Of a stretch of DNA of 55,621 nt, positions 26,561 through 35,374 are shown in pieces. A program made the position numbers and the translations under genes. The stretch lies in the IMG/VR virus record IMGVR_UViG_3300028897_000188, positions 1 to 55,621 of that record; one strand, written 5' to 3'. The stretch comes from a virus. Each line of letters opens with the position of its first letter. Position 1 is the stretch's first letter. The notes below the pieces were generated by a model. The model did no database searches. It was given only the letters and a program-made list of their open reading frames with translations, and was not told where the DNA came from.

Positions 26561-26862
26561 GCAATATTTTTCATCCATTGCTTTTTAATTTTACGATTCT
26601 TCCATGATATGCGAGTACTTACATCTCCCCTTTGATAGTCATCCCATGCATCAGGAAGATTTTTAGGACTTCTTTTCAGTCTGCCGTAAACGCTTGACCA
26701 TAGACGTTTTTCTTGAGTGCTCTTTGGGAACTTATACCAGTTGCGGAACCTGTAATGACGCTTGCTGACAGTCGGTACAGGATCTACACGAAAACGAAAA
26801 TGAACATTCCCACAAAACCTTGTATGCCAAGGTCTTACAAAGAGTCTATCTCCGTATTCCAT
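26557..26862 (-). CDS. Small basic hypothetical protein
   Basis: About 101 residues, rich in Arg, Lys and Trp (for example RHYRFRNWYKFPKS). The start MEYGDRL is chosen because GGAGG lies 6 nt upstream; a GTG four codons earlier would place that site inside the gene. It has its own perfect promoter and a leader hairpin next to the ribosome site. The charge suggests nucleic-acid binding; no family recognised. Confidence 0.65.
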   Translation of the reverse strand: MEYGDRLFVRPWHTRFCGNVHFRFRVDPVPTVSKRHYRFRNWYKFPKSTQEKRLWSSVYGRLKRSPKNLPDAWDDYQRGDVSTRISWKNRKIKKQWMKNIA

Positions 26863-26871
26863 AATGACCTC

Positions 26872-26894
26872 CACTAAGTTGAATTTACTTAGTG
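26872..26894 (-). promoter_or_regulatory. Leader hairpin immediately before a Shine-Dalgarno site
   Basis: The 8-bp stem CACTAAGT/ACTTAGTG with a 7-nt loop ends at the GGAGG of the basic-protein gene. It could protect the 5' end or modulate ribosome access. Confidence 0.5.
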
Positions 26895-26944
26895 AATGTC
26901 ATAATCAAATTTCAGCATAAGATCCTCCATTTCAATATATATCC

Positions 26945-26973
26945 ATCATACCACAACCGATTTCAAATGTCAA
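26945..26973 (-). promoter_or_regulatory. Strong sigma70-type promoter
   Basis: TTGACA (26968-26973), a 17-nt spacer and TATGAT (26945-26950), about 80 nt upstream of the basic-protein gene and just inside the end of the glycosyltransferase gene. Confidence 0.85.
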
Positions 26974-27650
26974 GCTTTTTTTGCATCGTCCAAAATCGGC
27001 TGTACAAAATCCTCAAATACACGCTTATACTTAATAACATAATCTTGCTGTGATCCAGCGGAGATGTCATCCTTAGTGCTTTTAGCAACAAAGCTAGCGT
27101 CTGGTACTGGTACTCCTACATAACCCATTCTAAAGGCTTTGAGAAGGAACGCATAATCCAGTAACCGTTTATATTTATCATCTGTTACCAGACCCACCTT
27201 TTCAATTACATCTGATCTAAACATTGAATTTGAACTTATGTAGTTAGCCTGTAATAGCCTGTTTATATCAAATGGATCGGCAGGAAATTTCTGGTTCACA
27301 TGTCCTTTAAATTCAAAGGATGCATAAGCATATCCTACTCTATCAAACTCCTTGAACTTCTTGAGCTTCGCTACCATCTTGTCAATCATTCCTCTTCCTA
27401 AAACAATATCTCTATCTATCATAAGATAGAACGGAGGAAGTTTCTTGAAGCTCTTGTACCACTTTATGGCTTCCAATGCATTAGTAGGAATGTTGTTATT
27501 TCCGTAACTCTTGACCCATGTATATTTAGTTTTATTTCTCTTTATGGAAATTTTTGTATCCCTGCTTACCTCATGCTCTGGAAGCAACGGAGTGACAACT
27601 AGTACTTCTGGATCTCTGCACTCATTTACTACACATATCTTGTTTTGCAT
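26970..27650 (-). CDS. GT2-like glycosyltransferase (GT-A fold)
   Basis: 226 residues. A central motif MIDRDIVLG resembles the D-x-D-type nucleotide-sugar site of GT-A enzymes, followed by NYISSNSMFRSDVIEKVG (typical acceptor-side motif) and LLDYAFLLKAFRMGY. A GGAG site precedes the ATG. Next to a UDP-sulfoquinovose-synthase-like gene, it may transfer a modified sugar to a host glycan or phage component. Donor and acceptor are unknown. Confidence 0.7.
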   Translation of the reverse strand: MQNKICVVNECRDPEVLVVTPLLPEHEVSRDTKISIKRNKTKYTWVKSYGNNNIPTNALEAIKWYKSFKKLPPFYLMIDRDIVLGRGMIDKMVAKLKKFKEFDRVGYAYASFEFKGHVNQKFPADPFDINRLLQANYISSNSMFRSDVIEKVGLVTDDKYKRLLDYAFLLKAFRMGYVGVPVPDASFVAKSTKDDISAGSQQDYVIKYKRVFEDFVQPILDDAKKA

Positions 27651-27675
27651 TTGATCTCCTACAACATATTTATTG

Positions 27676-27753
27676 TTAATGCGCTATTAAGCCAATAGCA
27701 AAAACAATCGTAAAACTCAAAAGAAACAGAGCTATATGAAAATAAACTTTCAC
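27676..27753 (-). CDS. Tiny hydrophobic membrane peptide (candidate)
   Basis: 25 codons from a GTG with AAAGGAG 8 nt upstream. The peptide VKVYFHIALFLLSFTIVFA is almost wholly hydrophobic and ends in IGLIAH. It fits the gap between the epimerase-like gene and the glycosyltransferase. Without homology support it could still be a chance ORF. Confidence 0.45.
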   Translation of the reverse strand: MKVYFHIALFLLSFTIVFAIGLIAH

Positions 27754-27767
27754 TAAAATCACTCCTT

Positions 27768-28934
27768 TCAACGATTGTTGAAAATTATCTTAGGCTCTAC
27801 TACAGCTTCTAAAGGAAAAAGCTCATCCTTCATTGGTAGTAAAACTTTAAACATGTATTCGATTTCTTCTTCAATCGTCCTTGTAGGTTTATAATTCAGA
27901 TTTCTAAGTTTGTCAGTAACATAATGGTAGTAATGTTCTCCTGTATATTCTACCCTTGGTGTCTCTATGTTACTCTCTTGAACTTCGATACCAAAGTTTT
28001 TAGAAACCTTGCCTACCATGTTTGCAACATCATTCATGGAGTGCCATTCGCTTAACTGATTCCACACTTGAACACTCCCTGCCATAGCTGGATTGTTTAC
28101 TGCTATCATTAAGGCTTGAACGCTATCATTGAGACTTAAAAATCCTCTTTGATGGTTTCCTTCTCCGTATATAGTCAAAGGAATTCCCAATACAGCTTGC
28201 ATGACAAACCTGTTAATAACCGTTCCTCCAGCTTCGTCTGTATCCAATCTGCTATAGATTTTATGCTTATCAATCTCATCCGTATAGATACCAAACACAA
28301 TAGATTGCTGGACATCCGTACACCTTAGATCCCAAGCTCTTGCAAGGTAATCAATCAAATAGGTAGAAGCAGTTTTACTACAATGGTAGATGCTCCCTGG
28401 TCTACGTGGATAAATCATCTCATTGCTTTTTCTACCCTTATGCTCGACTGTGAAATATCCCTCTTCAATATCAATATTGGAATAATGGTCATACTCTCCT
28501 GTAGTACCAATAGTGATATAATGACACTCTGGAGTATATTTCTTTATAGTCCATAAAAGATTATTGGTTCCAAGATAATTATTTGATAACACCATTTCAG
28601 CATTTTTTCTCGACTTCATGCTGTATGGGCCAGAAGGATTATGAGCAAGATTAATTACTACATCTGGCTTAAAATCCTCAAACATGTTCTTTAAAATTTC
28701 TGGTTCACACTCAATGTCTATTTCCTCAAAACAAAATGTACCATCGTACATATCATTAAACAGAATAGCTTTATCGTTCATGTCTAAAAGAGGAGTAGCA
28801 GACATGCTACCCATTCCCTCTATCCATTCTCTTCTCCAGAAGTTATCGAAACCGATTACTTCTCTACCTTCTGCTAACAATCTTTGAGTCAAAGCATTTC
28901 CGATATAACCATCACAACCGAATACGAAAATCAT
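27768..28934 (-). CDS. UDP-sulfoquinovose synthase (SQD1)-like NAD-dependent epimerase
   Basis: 388 residues. The Rossmann start GCDGYIGNAL is followed by the SDR tyrosine motif at IYHCSKTAST. The sequence then follows SQD1 closely: RCTDVQQSIVFGIYTDE, RLDTDEAGGTVINRFVMQA, IYGEGNHQRGFLSLNDSVQ and PRVEYTGEHYYH. SQD1 adds sulfite to UDP-glucose to give UDP-sulfoquinovose. The adjacent glycosyltransferase could use the product. A GGAGG site precedes the ATG. A related branched-sugar epimerase is possible. Confidence 0.8.
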   Translation of the reverse strand: MIFVFGCDGYIGNALTQRLLAEGREVIGFDNFWRREWIEGMGSMSATPLLDMNDKAILFNDMYDGTFCFEEIDIECEPEILKNMFEDFKPDVVINLAHNPSGPYSMKSRKNAEMVLSNNYLGTNNLLWTIKKYTPECHYITIGTTGEYDHYSNIDIEEGYFTVEHKGRKSNEMIYPRRPGSIYHCSKTASTYLIDYLARAWDLRCTDVQQSIVFGIYTDEIDKHKIYSRLDTDEAGGTVINRFVMQAVLGIPLTIYGEGNHQRGFLSLNDSVQALMIAVNNPAMAGSVQVWNQLSEWHSMNDVANMVGKVSKNFGIEVQESNIETPRVEYTGEHYYHYVTDKLRNLNYKPTRTIEEEIEYMFKVLLPMKDELFPLEAVVEPKIIFNNR

Positions 28935-29040
28935 AACACAACCTCCTCAATGGTGCTTTAAAGTAACATATAAACCCTTAATGTTGCTTTTAAGTGACAT
29001 TAACTAGCAAAAATGGGCTTAATGTTAGGAAAAAGCGACA

Positions 29041-29193
29041 TTATACTTTGAACTCTTCCTCCTCTATGAATTCTTTCTTCTCTTCTTCTTTCTCCTTTTC
29101 TTTTTCTTTTGGTTTAGGAGACAGAGTACCAGGCCAACAAACCTCTCCGTCACCACTCCACTCCATTTGGAATGGTTTAGCATGTATAATCAT
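29041..29193 (-). CDS. Small Lys/Glu-rich protein
   Basis: 50 residues starting MIIHAKPFQMEWSGDG and ending in a KEKEKEKEEEKK-type tract plus an acidic tail. The ATG overlaps the stop of the secreted-protein gene. The C-terminal tract is helix-forming and low complexity. No function recognised. Confidence 0.55.
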   Translation of the reverse strand: MIIHAKPFQMEWSGDGEVCWPGTLSPKPKEKEKEKEEEKKEFIEEEEFKV

Positions 29194-29609
29194 CTTTCTG
29201 CTCCTTTTGGTATTGGTGATATTTGAACAATTAATTTTTCACAAGTAGATAAATCAGCATTTGAATGATAGAAAATACAAACATCTATAACATAATAATA
29301 AACAGTTCCATTATCTTTATCTCCAAGTGAGGAAATACTAACACCGTAAAAATCCTCTGAATACCCATGCTTCTTAATTATATTTCCAATCTTATCTGCT
29401 CTATTGTCTTTTTGTGGATTCCATGTTATCCAATTGACAGAATTAACATAATCTTGTACTGAGTCCAATACATAATTGACTAGTAGTTCTTCTTGCTTTA
29501 CTTTAGGATTTTTAAATGGATCAGGAGTTTGTTGTGTAGCGGCAAAACAGGATAAACTAAAAATCATACAACACAATAAGCTAAAAATCGTCCATTTTAA
29601 TTTTCTCAT
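29190..29609 (-). CDS. Secreted hypothetical protein with signal peptide
   Basis: 139 residues. MRKLKW plus a hydrophobic core and the site SCFA/A give a Sec signal peptide of about 23 residues. The mature part is soluble with aromatic beta segments (VYYYVIDVCIFYH). The protein should reach the periplasm or exterior of the host. It starts at the upstream zinc-ribbon stop (TAATG). Role unknown; exclusion, envelope change or spanin-like function are possibilities without motif support. Confidence 0.65.
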   Translation of the reverse strand: MRKLKWTIFSLLCCMIFSLSCFAATQQTPDPFKNPKVKQEELLVNYVLDSVQDYVNSVNWITWNPQKDNRADKIGNIIKKHGYSEDFYGVSISSLGDKDNGTVYYYVIDVCIFYHSNADLSTCEKLIVQISPIPKGAER

Positions 29610-29869
29610 TATTCACCTTCCTCTGGAAGTCTTACGTTTTCTCCTCTTTCTTTTGCTTCATTATATTTTCTATAGTATTGAGTAGTATTCCCATCCCAAT
29701 CACAAATATCTGTTTTAGGATTATACTTCAATTCAAAATTAGGAGCTTTAAGAAATATCTTACGTGCATCTTTACCACATTTAGGACATGTAGTTATTTC
29801 TACATCTGAATCAGTCCAGTCTTCAAAAATATTTCCGCAATGTTCACATTCCCAGTCATTAGCTACCAT
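29609..29869 (-). CDS. FmdB-type zinc-ribbon protein
   Basis: About 86 residues from MVANDWECEHCGN, chosen because GGAGG lies just upstream; the longer frame to 29935 overlaps another gene. Four cysteines (CEHCG, CPKCG) 20 residues apart make a zinc ribbon of the FmdB type. The tail contains WDGNTTQYYRKY. Likely a small regulator or RNA/DNA adaptor. Three zinc-ribbon genes lie in tandem here. Confidence 0.7.
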   Translation of the reverse strand: MVANDWECEHCGNIFEDWTDSDVEITTCPKCGKDARKIFLKAPNFELKYNPKTDICDWDGNTTQYYRKYNEAKERGENVRLPEEGE

Positions 29870-29990
29870 TGTAATCCTCCATACATTGTCTTTCAAATAG
29901 ACAATCGGTACACAACAATCTTCCATCGTCATCATAGACTAGCTCTTCTTCTGCTCCACAGTCCTCACACTTTTCCGTTTCCATATCCAT
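29859..29990 (-). CDS. Tiny zinc-ribbon protein
   Basis: 43 residues with CEDCG and CTDC pairs 17 residues apart, a compact zinc knuckle, plus a third cysteine near the end. It overlaps both neighbours: the start lies inside the upstream FmdB-like gene and the end overlaps the next start by 11 nt. Such overlap plus preserved cysteine pairs supports a real gene. Confidence 0.55.
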   Translation of the reverse strand: MDMETEKCEDCGAEEELVYDDDGRLLCTDCLFERQCMEDYNGS

Positions 29991-30150
29991 CTTTTGCCCA
30001 TCCTTTTCCTTTCAAAACAAAGTTGCTTTTGGATATTATTCTCTTTGCTTCCGCTCCGCAAATTTTACATTTAGTTGTTTCTCGCTTAGAAGTTATCGGA
30101 AGTACTTCTTCTGTTATATGACAATTATTACATTTAAATTCGTATATCAT
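29965..30150 (-). CDS. FmdB-type zinc-ribbon protein
   Basis: 61 residues. MIYEFKCNNC, a CKICG pair and the tail FVLKGKGWAKDGYG match the FmdB family of small zinc-ribbon proteins nearly end to end. These are thought to be regulatory but no phage role is known. Its start overlaps the upstream stop. Confidence 0.78.
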   Translation of the reverse strand: MIYEFKCNNCHITEEVLPITSKRETTKCKICGAEAKRIISKSNFVLKGKGWAKDGYGNGKV

Positions 30151-30728
30151 TTTCTTTTCACCAAAAGCCCCACGCTTCCAGCACTTATATCTGGTAGCTC
30201 TGGAAGACTATAAATCATTTGATCAAAAAGCTCAAGAGGAAATGACTCTGACTTCATTGAGAATAACTTAACATAACATGAGTCCTCTTTTTTAGCAAGA
30301 GAAAATTTTAAAAGACATTCGTTTAGATCCTTCACAAATCCTTTGTTATGAAGATAGTCTATGATAATATAATCAGTATCATCTTCTCTTAAAATAAAAA
30401 CTCCTTCTGGTTCAAATACATGATTTTCTCTAGTTCTCTTCAAAGCCTTGATAAGCTTATCTCTCTTGTAATTTCCCTCAATGGTTGCTACTGTAAGGTA
30501 TGGATTAATTGCTTCATGTTTGATATCATATCGAATCAACCAAGACTTAATGTAGTCAAACACTCGCTTGAGATGCATCTTGCTAAGTCCGAAACCTACA
30601 GAAGTTTCTACTATATAAGGTTTATCATGTCTAGCAACCTTTTCGTAAAAATCCCTTTCAGTAGTTCCTAAAGGAGTATGAACCAATCTAGTCCTAACAT
30701 CTTCTTGCACAAAATCTTTAAACTTCAT
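30147..30728 (-). CDS. Hypothetical protein with capsid-targeting-like N-terminus
   Basis: 193 residues starting MKFKDFVQEDVRTR, fitting the M-K-F-x-x-[YF]-[LIV]-x-E motif. Two weakly repeated alpha/beta halves (around PYLTVATIEG and SCYVKLFSM) recall 2H phosphoesterases, but the catalytic H-x-T histidines are missing. It overlaps the GT-B-like gene by 11 nt. It could be a virion-packaged protein encoded away from the main cargo block. Confidence 0.6.
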   Translation of the reverse strand: MKFKDFVQEDVRTRLVHTPLGTTERDFYEKVARHDKPYIVETSVGFGLSKMHLKRVFDYIKSWLIRYDIKHEAINPYLTVATIEGNYKRDKLIKALKRTRENHVFEPEGVFILREDDTDYIIIDYLHNKGFVKDLNECLLKFSLAKKEDSCYVKLFSMKSESFPLELFDQMIYSLPELPDISAGSVGLLVKRK

Positions 30729-31548
30729 TTTTTAGAAAATCCTCCATTCCTCTGATTATAATATTTGGATCATCTGACTCTGGAATAACTACACACTTTT
30801 CATTTCCAAAATTATAGATCCCTCCGTATCTGTACTGTCCTGGATTTTCTCCCCAACTAAAAACCGCTTTCTGCTGGAGATTAGCTAACCCAGTCCAATA
30901 GGACGCTGGACAAATAACCGCTTTTGCTAAAGTTATATATTGTACAAGATACTTCCATCCATTCTCATAGTAATCAACTTGGTTAAGAATCACATTGTCT
31001 TTTGAAAACCAAGTATCAGTACTTCCCACTACAATAGCATTATACCTCTTTTTTAACCATTTGTAAACATACGCAAGCTTTTCTATTTTTTCTGTCTTGG
31101 CTGGAATGAATATTACTTTCTTTTGATGTCTTCTTGGTATCTTGATATTGACTTTAGGAATTTCATCGAAAAGCTTGTTATATATGGAATACGGAGGAGT
31201 GGTCTTGGAATAGGATAGATGGTGAATTTCTATATCTCTCTTATTGCACTTCTCTCTTTTTATAATTTCTTCTTTGAATCTTTTTAAGATTAATCTAAAA
31301 TCGCTTTTGTGGATTTTATTATGTGTATAGCCTTGCTGATTCTTCTCATCCCTAGAGTATTGCTGGTATACGTGAAGTATGTTTTCGGCTGGAACAAAGT
31401 CCTCATAGAGAAAGGCTCTGTTCAAATGGGTAGACAAATATATCTTATCCCACTCAACCGCTTCCGCTAACCAACGTGCATAAGGACGAAAAGTAAACAA
31501 CTCTTCTTCCCATGATCCTATGTATGGGCCGATAGCTAATATCTTCAT
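30718..31548 (-). CDS. GT-B-like glycosyltransferase (candidate)
   Basis: 276 residues. The C-terminal part (TLAKAVICPASYWTGLANLQQKAVFSWGE) resembles the donor-binding end of GT-B enzymes such as the GT9 heptosyltransferases (ADA-x-I-x-P-x-S-G-x-T-x-L-A). The N-terminus starts like a nucleotide-binding strand (MKILAIGPYIGSW). If it is heptosyltransferase-like, ADP-heptose from the two heptose genes in this window would be a fitting donor, but that is inference. Confidence 0.5.
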   Translation of the reverse strand: MKILAIGPYIGSWEEELFTFRPYARWLAEAVEWDKIYLSTHLNRAFLYEDFVPAENILHVYQQYSRDEKNQQGYTHNKIHKSDFRLILKRFKEEIIKREKCNKRDIEIHHLSYSKTTPPYSIYNKLFDEIPKVNIKIPRRHQKKVIFIPAKTEKIEKLAYVYKWLKKRYNAIVVGSTDTWFSKDNVILNQVDYYENGWKYLVQYITLAKAVICPASYWTGLANLQQKAVFSWGENPGQYRYGGIYNFGNEKCVVIPESDDPNIIIRGMEDFLKNEV

Positions 31549-32015
31549 ATTCTATTCTCTGAAATAATTACGTTACCTTTCCATTTATCAAGTACTTCCA
31601 TCTTCATGTCATGCATATTTTTACTAATGGCTATGACCTCCGTATTTCTCAATACATCGTCAAAAATTCCATCCATCAGAAAAAAGTCTTTTTCCTCTTT
31701 GCTTAGATTATTGAAGTTTAGAAGTATTTTATTATTCTTCCTAAAAAAGCTGATTATATCCACACCTACTTTATTCATAACATAGTACTTCTTGGATGTA
31801 CGTTTCAGGATAGAATTATACTCACGTATATTATCTTCTATCACAAAACGATTAGTCTTCGGAAATAAATAAAGAACTTTGTTAATGAGGTTTTTGGTAG
31901 GTGTTTCAAAATCAAGTTTGATTAGATGTACACGTACAATGTTCTGAAATTTCGTATCAGTATAATTTTCTTCGTTTAGACTTATGTAGTCTGTTCCTAC
32001 GTTTGTTATTCGCAT
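31545..32015 (-). CDS. Hypothetical protein overlapping primase
   Basis: 156 residues, no family recognised; alternating hydrophobic strands and Lys/Asn-rich loops suggest a small alpha/beta protein. Its ATG has a good GGAGGG site and lies 59 nt inside the primase gene, an unusually long overlap, so both frames are probably real. Its stop overlaps the GT-B gene start. Confidence 0.6.
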   Translation of the reverse strand: MRITNVGTDYISLNEENYTDTKFQNIVRVHLIKLDFETPTKNLINKVLYLFPKTNRFVIEDNIREYNSILKRTSKKYYVMNKVGVDIISFFRKNNKILLNFNNLSKEEKDFFLMDGIFDDVLRNTEVIAISKNMHDMKMEVLDKWKGNVIISENRI

Positions 32016-33024
32016 TACTCTTACCCTCCAACAGTTTATTAGAAATAGTCAATTTGGCATAAGCTGTAGAAAAATTTACAGAGTGTCGGGTAATAAGCTC
32101 ATATACATTTTGAACATTCTTACCTCTTACAATACTATTTATATCATCATACTCTGCAAATTCGGAGGGATGGAAAAAATAATTCACTTTTCTTGAATAT
32201 TTATTTTCCTCCATGAATTTAATAAGAGCTTTTCTTCCTTCGTCATCATTGTCCAAAGCAATGATAACTCCTTTACTAGTCATTAGCAATAACTTAAATA
32301 GGAACTCATCTGAAATGAATTTACCTAGACAAGAAGTTCCCTGAGTGCCTACCATCCAAGCATCTATGACACCCTCTGAAACTATTATGTACTTATCTGG
32401 ATCAAACAGGTGGGAGTTCATTATGATAATCTCTTTAGGAGAAGCTGGATTATCATATTTTGGTATTATACCAGTTTTGGGAATTCTTCTGGCTTGAAAA
32501 TAAACTATATTATCGTCTTTATCCAATATAGGAATAATGATCCTGTTCCTATATTTACCTTTGTAGCAAATGTAGAGTTTGTGTTTAGTTGGATCAAGCA
32601 ACCTGTCATCGTAAAATTTCTTTAAAGCTTTTACATAACGCTCTGATGGATTCAGACAATCTTCTTTTATCCAATTAAAATGTGTTAACTCTACTACATC
32701 TTTTTTCTTCTTCGTTTTATTTATTCTTCTCTTGACTCTGGATTTATCCCATTTCTCATTCTTTAGACGGTCTACGGCATCTTCATATGATATCCCTAAC
32801 ATGCGTGAATAGATATCATAAAAATTTCCATGCTCATCACAATTGAAGCAATTCCAACCTGGAACTCCATCATTGTAGTCAAGATTGAATCTTTTCTTAA
32901 AGGGATTCTTTTTACTGTCTCCGCAAAGAGGACACCTTGCTAAGAAATGCGTTCCGCTCTTGCTTGGTTTTACTTGCTCAAAATGAGCATACATAAATTC
33001 AGACACAACTTCTAAGTCTATCAT
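31957..33024 (-). CDS. DNA primase (T4 gp61 / DnaG-like)
   Basis: 355 residues. A CHC2-type zinc finger (CPLCGDSKK ... CFNCDEHGN, about residues 31-65) is followed by a TOPRIM domain with EGVIDAW (near 215) and DNDDEG (near 253). It makes RNA primers for lagging-strand synthesis. The clamp, clamp loader and RNase H are encoded in the same window. The C-terminus is basic. Confidence 0.88.
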   Translation of the reverse strand: MIDLEVVSEFMYAHFEQVKPSKSGTHFLARCPLCGDSKKNPFKKRFNLDYNDGVPGWNCFNCDEHGNFYDIYSRMLGISYEDAVDRLKNEKWDKSRVKRRINKTKKKKDVVELTHFNWIKEDCLNPSERYVKALKKFYDDRLLDPTKHKLYICYKGKYRNRIIIPILDKDDNIVYFQARRIPKTGIIPKYDNPASPKEIIIMNSHLFDPDKYIIVSEGVIDAWMVGTQGTSCLGKFISDEFLFKLLLMTSKGVIIALDNDDEGRKALIKFMEENKYSRKVNYFFHPSEFAEYDDINSIVRGKNVQNVYELITRHSVNFSTAYAKLTISNKLLEGKSNANNKRRNRLHKSKRRKLY

Positions 33025-33171
33025 TTAATCCTCATAAAACTCGCAATCAAAATCACTAGGAGTATATAAAAGTGATTTATTCGGCTGGAGCTTTTCCTTA
33101 AAACATCCCTTGTTACAATATACCAATCCCTTCTTGGTCTTGCAATTGAAACAATTTTTACAAAGCTTCAT
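33025..33171 (-). CDS. Small cysteine-rich zinc protein
   Basis: 48 residues from MKLCKNCFNCKTKKG. This start follows the upstream stop by 1 nt (TGATATG), the same junction used by the Cys-rich gene after clamp loader. A longer frame from 33207 would overlap by 35 nt. Cysteine spacing (CKNC, then CNKGC) suggests zinc binding. Function unknown. Confidence 0.6.
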   Translation of the reverse strand: MKLCKNCFNCKTKKGLVYCNKGCFKEKLQPNKSLLYTPSDFDCEFYED

Positions 33172-33172
33172 A

Positions 33173-33556
33173 TCAGATGTATTTGGTATTTTGATGTTTT
33201 GTTGCATAATATCTAATTTCTTCTTTAATGTCTCTTGGGAATAAGTTAAAAAATTTATTCACTTCATTATAGCAATCCAGCGACACACAAAGAATCTGAG
33301 ACATCGTAACAGCAATCTCAAAAGGATCTAAACTTCTATTGTTCTTTTTCAAATTGTAGTAAATCTTTTTCAAGGATCTCTTTAAAGACTGTGATACAGC
33401 CATTCTGGTAATACGCAAGTCTTTGGAAATTTCAGAACCAGTCATAGACTTACCAGTTAAATATACTGCAAAATTTTTCTTCCTCTTCTTTCCAATATGT
33501 TCATCAATAAAAAACGAATATCCTTCCTTTGTAGAAATAACCTTAACATTTTCCAT
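33173..33556 (-). CDS. Helix-turn-helix protein, sigma region 4-like
   Basis: 127 residues. Residues about 35-70 (SMTGSEISKDLRITRMAVSQSLKRSLKKI) form a clear helix-turn-helix of the type seen in sigma-70 region 4 and related regulators. No region 2 is visible, so it is probably not a full sigma factor. A GGAGGG site precedes it. It may act in the early-to-late transcription switch. Confidence 0.65.
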   Translation of the reverse strand: MENVKVISTKEGYSFFIDEHIGKKRKKNFAVYLTGKSMTGSEISKDLRITRMAVSQSLKRSLKKIYYNLKKNNRSLDPFEIAVTMSQILCVSLDCYNEVNKFFNLFPRDIKEEIRYYATKHQNTKYI

Positions 33557-33568
33557 ACCTACCCTCCA

Positions 33569-35374
33569 TTAAATTTCACATGTACCAGTTCCACAAGATA
33601 GCTCATCGGCATCGGTATGAACCTTACCTTCGTCTATATATTTTTTTACCTCCTTTTTAGATTTGATTGGCACAAGGATTTGTCCGTGTTTACTTCCATC
33701 TACATAAAGCGTCACTCCTTTTAGATCTCTGATATATTCAAGAAGTAAATGACTTAACTGCTCCGCTTTAAATCCTTTCGGAGTATTGATAGTCTTGGAT
33801 ATAGCTCCGTCAACGTACTTCTGAATAATTACCTGAGTTTCAAAATGATCTTCTGGTTTAAGATCTGTGGTATCAACAAACCACTCTGGAGTAGCTTGAT
33901 TGTTTTTGATTATATCTTGATAAATTGGATGAACATAAGCTCTGTCTCCAATTTCATCATGTCTCATATAAGCCTTGAACGGCAAAGGCTCTGCACTACC
34001 TGTCACTTCTGGAATAAGAGAAATAGTGCCTGTAGGAGCAACTGCCATTAAGGATACATTTCTGATTCCATACTTCTTTATATCCATCCTGATACTTGCT
34101 GGAAGACTCCTAATGAAATTAGCCTTGCTAAACATCTTCGTATCGAATTTAGGAAATGCTCCCTTCTCTTCTGCAATTTTTATAGATGCTTCGTAAGCAT
34201 AGTTCCTTATATTTTTGACTAGCTTCTCAATCTCATCAATTGCTTCTGGAGAGCCATACCTTACCTTCTTAGCAAACAGATACTCCGCAAGCCCCATGAA
34301 TCCTAATCCTATACGTCTTCCATCAAAAGCTTTACGCTGGATCTCTGGAATAGTAATAGGATAGCGATTTACCTGAATTATATTATCTAGGAAACGTACA
34401 GCATTGTAGACTGTCTCTTGCATAAGTTTCCAGTTTGTGTTTTTCTTAGAAATGAATCTAGGTAGGACTAATGAACCAAGGCAACATACACCATGAGCAC
34501 CAAGAGGAACCTCCCCACAAGGATTTGTGGAGATGATCGGATCAAAGTAATAGGAGTTATTACTTCTAAGGTTATCCCAGTTAATAAGCCCTGGTTCTGC
34601 ACACTTAACCATGTTGTCTAAAACAAGATCCCAAATTTCTCTGGCTTTAACTGTATCCCAAACCTTATGATGCCATTTCAAATTCCAATTATCGTTTGCT
34701 TCTACGGCATCTAGAAAGTCTTCCATAACTCCTACTGATAAATTGTAATTGCTTAACTCTCCTTTTTTGATTATAGGCTCTATGTAGTCAAAGACATCTG
34801 GATATTCCTTTAGAGCTTCTTGGATCTGTTCCATAGTAGCCGTGAATCTTTGGTTTTTGACTTTGATAAACTTGAAGATATCTGGATGAGAGACAAGCAT
34901 TAGAATTAAACCAGCGGCACGTCTTGATCCACCTGTCTTTATACAATTAGCTCCTGAATTAGCCCATTTAAGAAACGATAGAGGGCCGCTTGACTCTCCT
35001 CCTTTCTGTACTATAGGAGCGGATTCGGGGCGCAGGAAGGAAGCATTACAACCTACTCCTCCTCCTTCTGACCAAAGAATACCGCAATTCTTCTGGAAGT
35101 CTCCTATCTCTTCAATTGAATCTTCAAAAGGCTCTACGTAGCAATTGAAAAGAGTTCCTCTAGGTCTTCCTGAGTTCCTGAGAATCCTACCTCCAGGAAG
35201 AAATAACATATCTTCAATCATTCCACCATATCTTGTTTCCCATTTACTTCTATCTGTGATTTCTACGCTGGCTCCTACACGTCCTACTCTATCCGCTAAC
35301 TCATTCCAGTTCTCTGATTCGTTAAATGCATATCTACTTTTAAATGTATCTTCTGAATTTTTACTCAACGTCAT
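33569..35374 (-). CDS. Class II (B12-dependent) ribonucleoside reductase, NrdJ-like
   Basis: 601 residues. The first catalytic cysteine lies in FNCY at residue 78. The finger loop NPCGE is near 284 and PTGTISLIPEVTGS near 446. The C-terminal pair SCGTGTC matches the redox-active tail. The NrdJ-like sequence, absence of an ATP cone and lack of a nearby small subunit fit the adenosylcobalamin type, which works with or without oxygen. It supplies dNTPs for phage DNA. It relies on host cobalamin. Confidence 0.88.
   Translation of the reverse strand: MTLSKNSEDTFKSRYAFNESENWNELADRVGRVGASVEITDRSKWETRYGGMIEDMLFLPGGRILRNSGRPRGTLFNCYVEPFEDSIEEIGDFQKNCGILWSEGGGVGCNASFLRPESAPIVQKGGESSGPLSFLKWANSGANCIKTGGSRRAAGLILMLVSHPDIFKFIKVKNQRFTATMEQIQEALKEYPDVFDYIEPIIKKGELSNYNLSVGVMEDFLDAVEANDNWNLKWHHKVWDTVKAREIWDLVLDNMVKCAEPGLINWDNLRSNNSYYFDPIISTNPCGEVPLGAHGVCCLGSLVLPRFISKKNTNWKLMQETVYNAVRFLDNIIQVNRYPITIPEIQRKAFDGRRIGLGFMGLAEYLFAKKVRYGSPEAIDEIEKLVKNIRNYAYEASIKIAEEKGAFPKFDTKMFSKANFIRSLPASIRMDIKKYGIRNVSLMAVAPTGTISLIPEVTGSAEPLPFKAYMRHDEIGDRAYVHPIYQDIIKNNQATPEWFVDTTDLKPEDHFETQVIIQKYVDGAISKTINTPKGFKAEQLSHLLLEYIRDLKGVTLYVDGSKHGQILVPIKSKKEVKKYIDEGKVHTDADELSCGTGTCEI

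Noticed and set aside
33173-33556. Complete sigma factor gene
   Set aside because: Only a region 4-like helix-turn-helix is visible.
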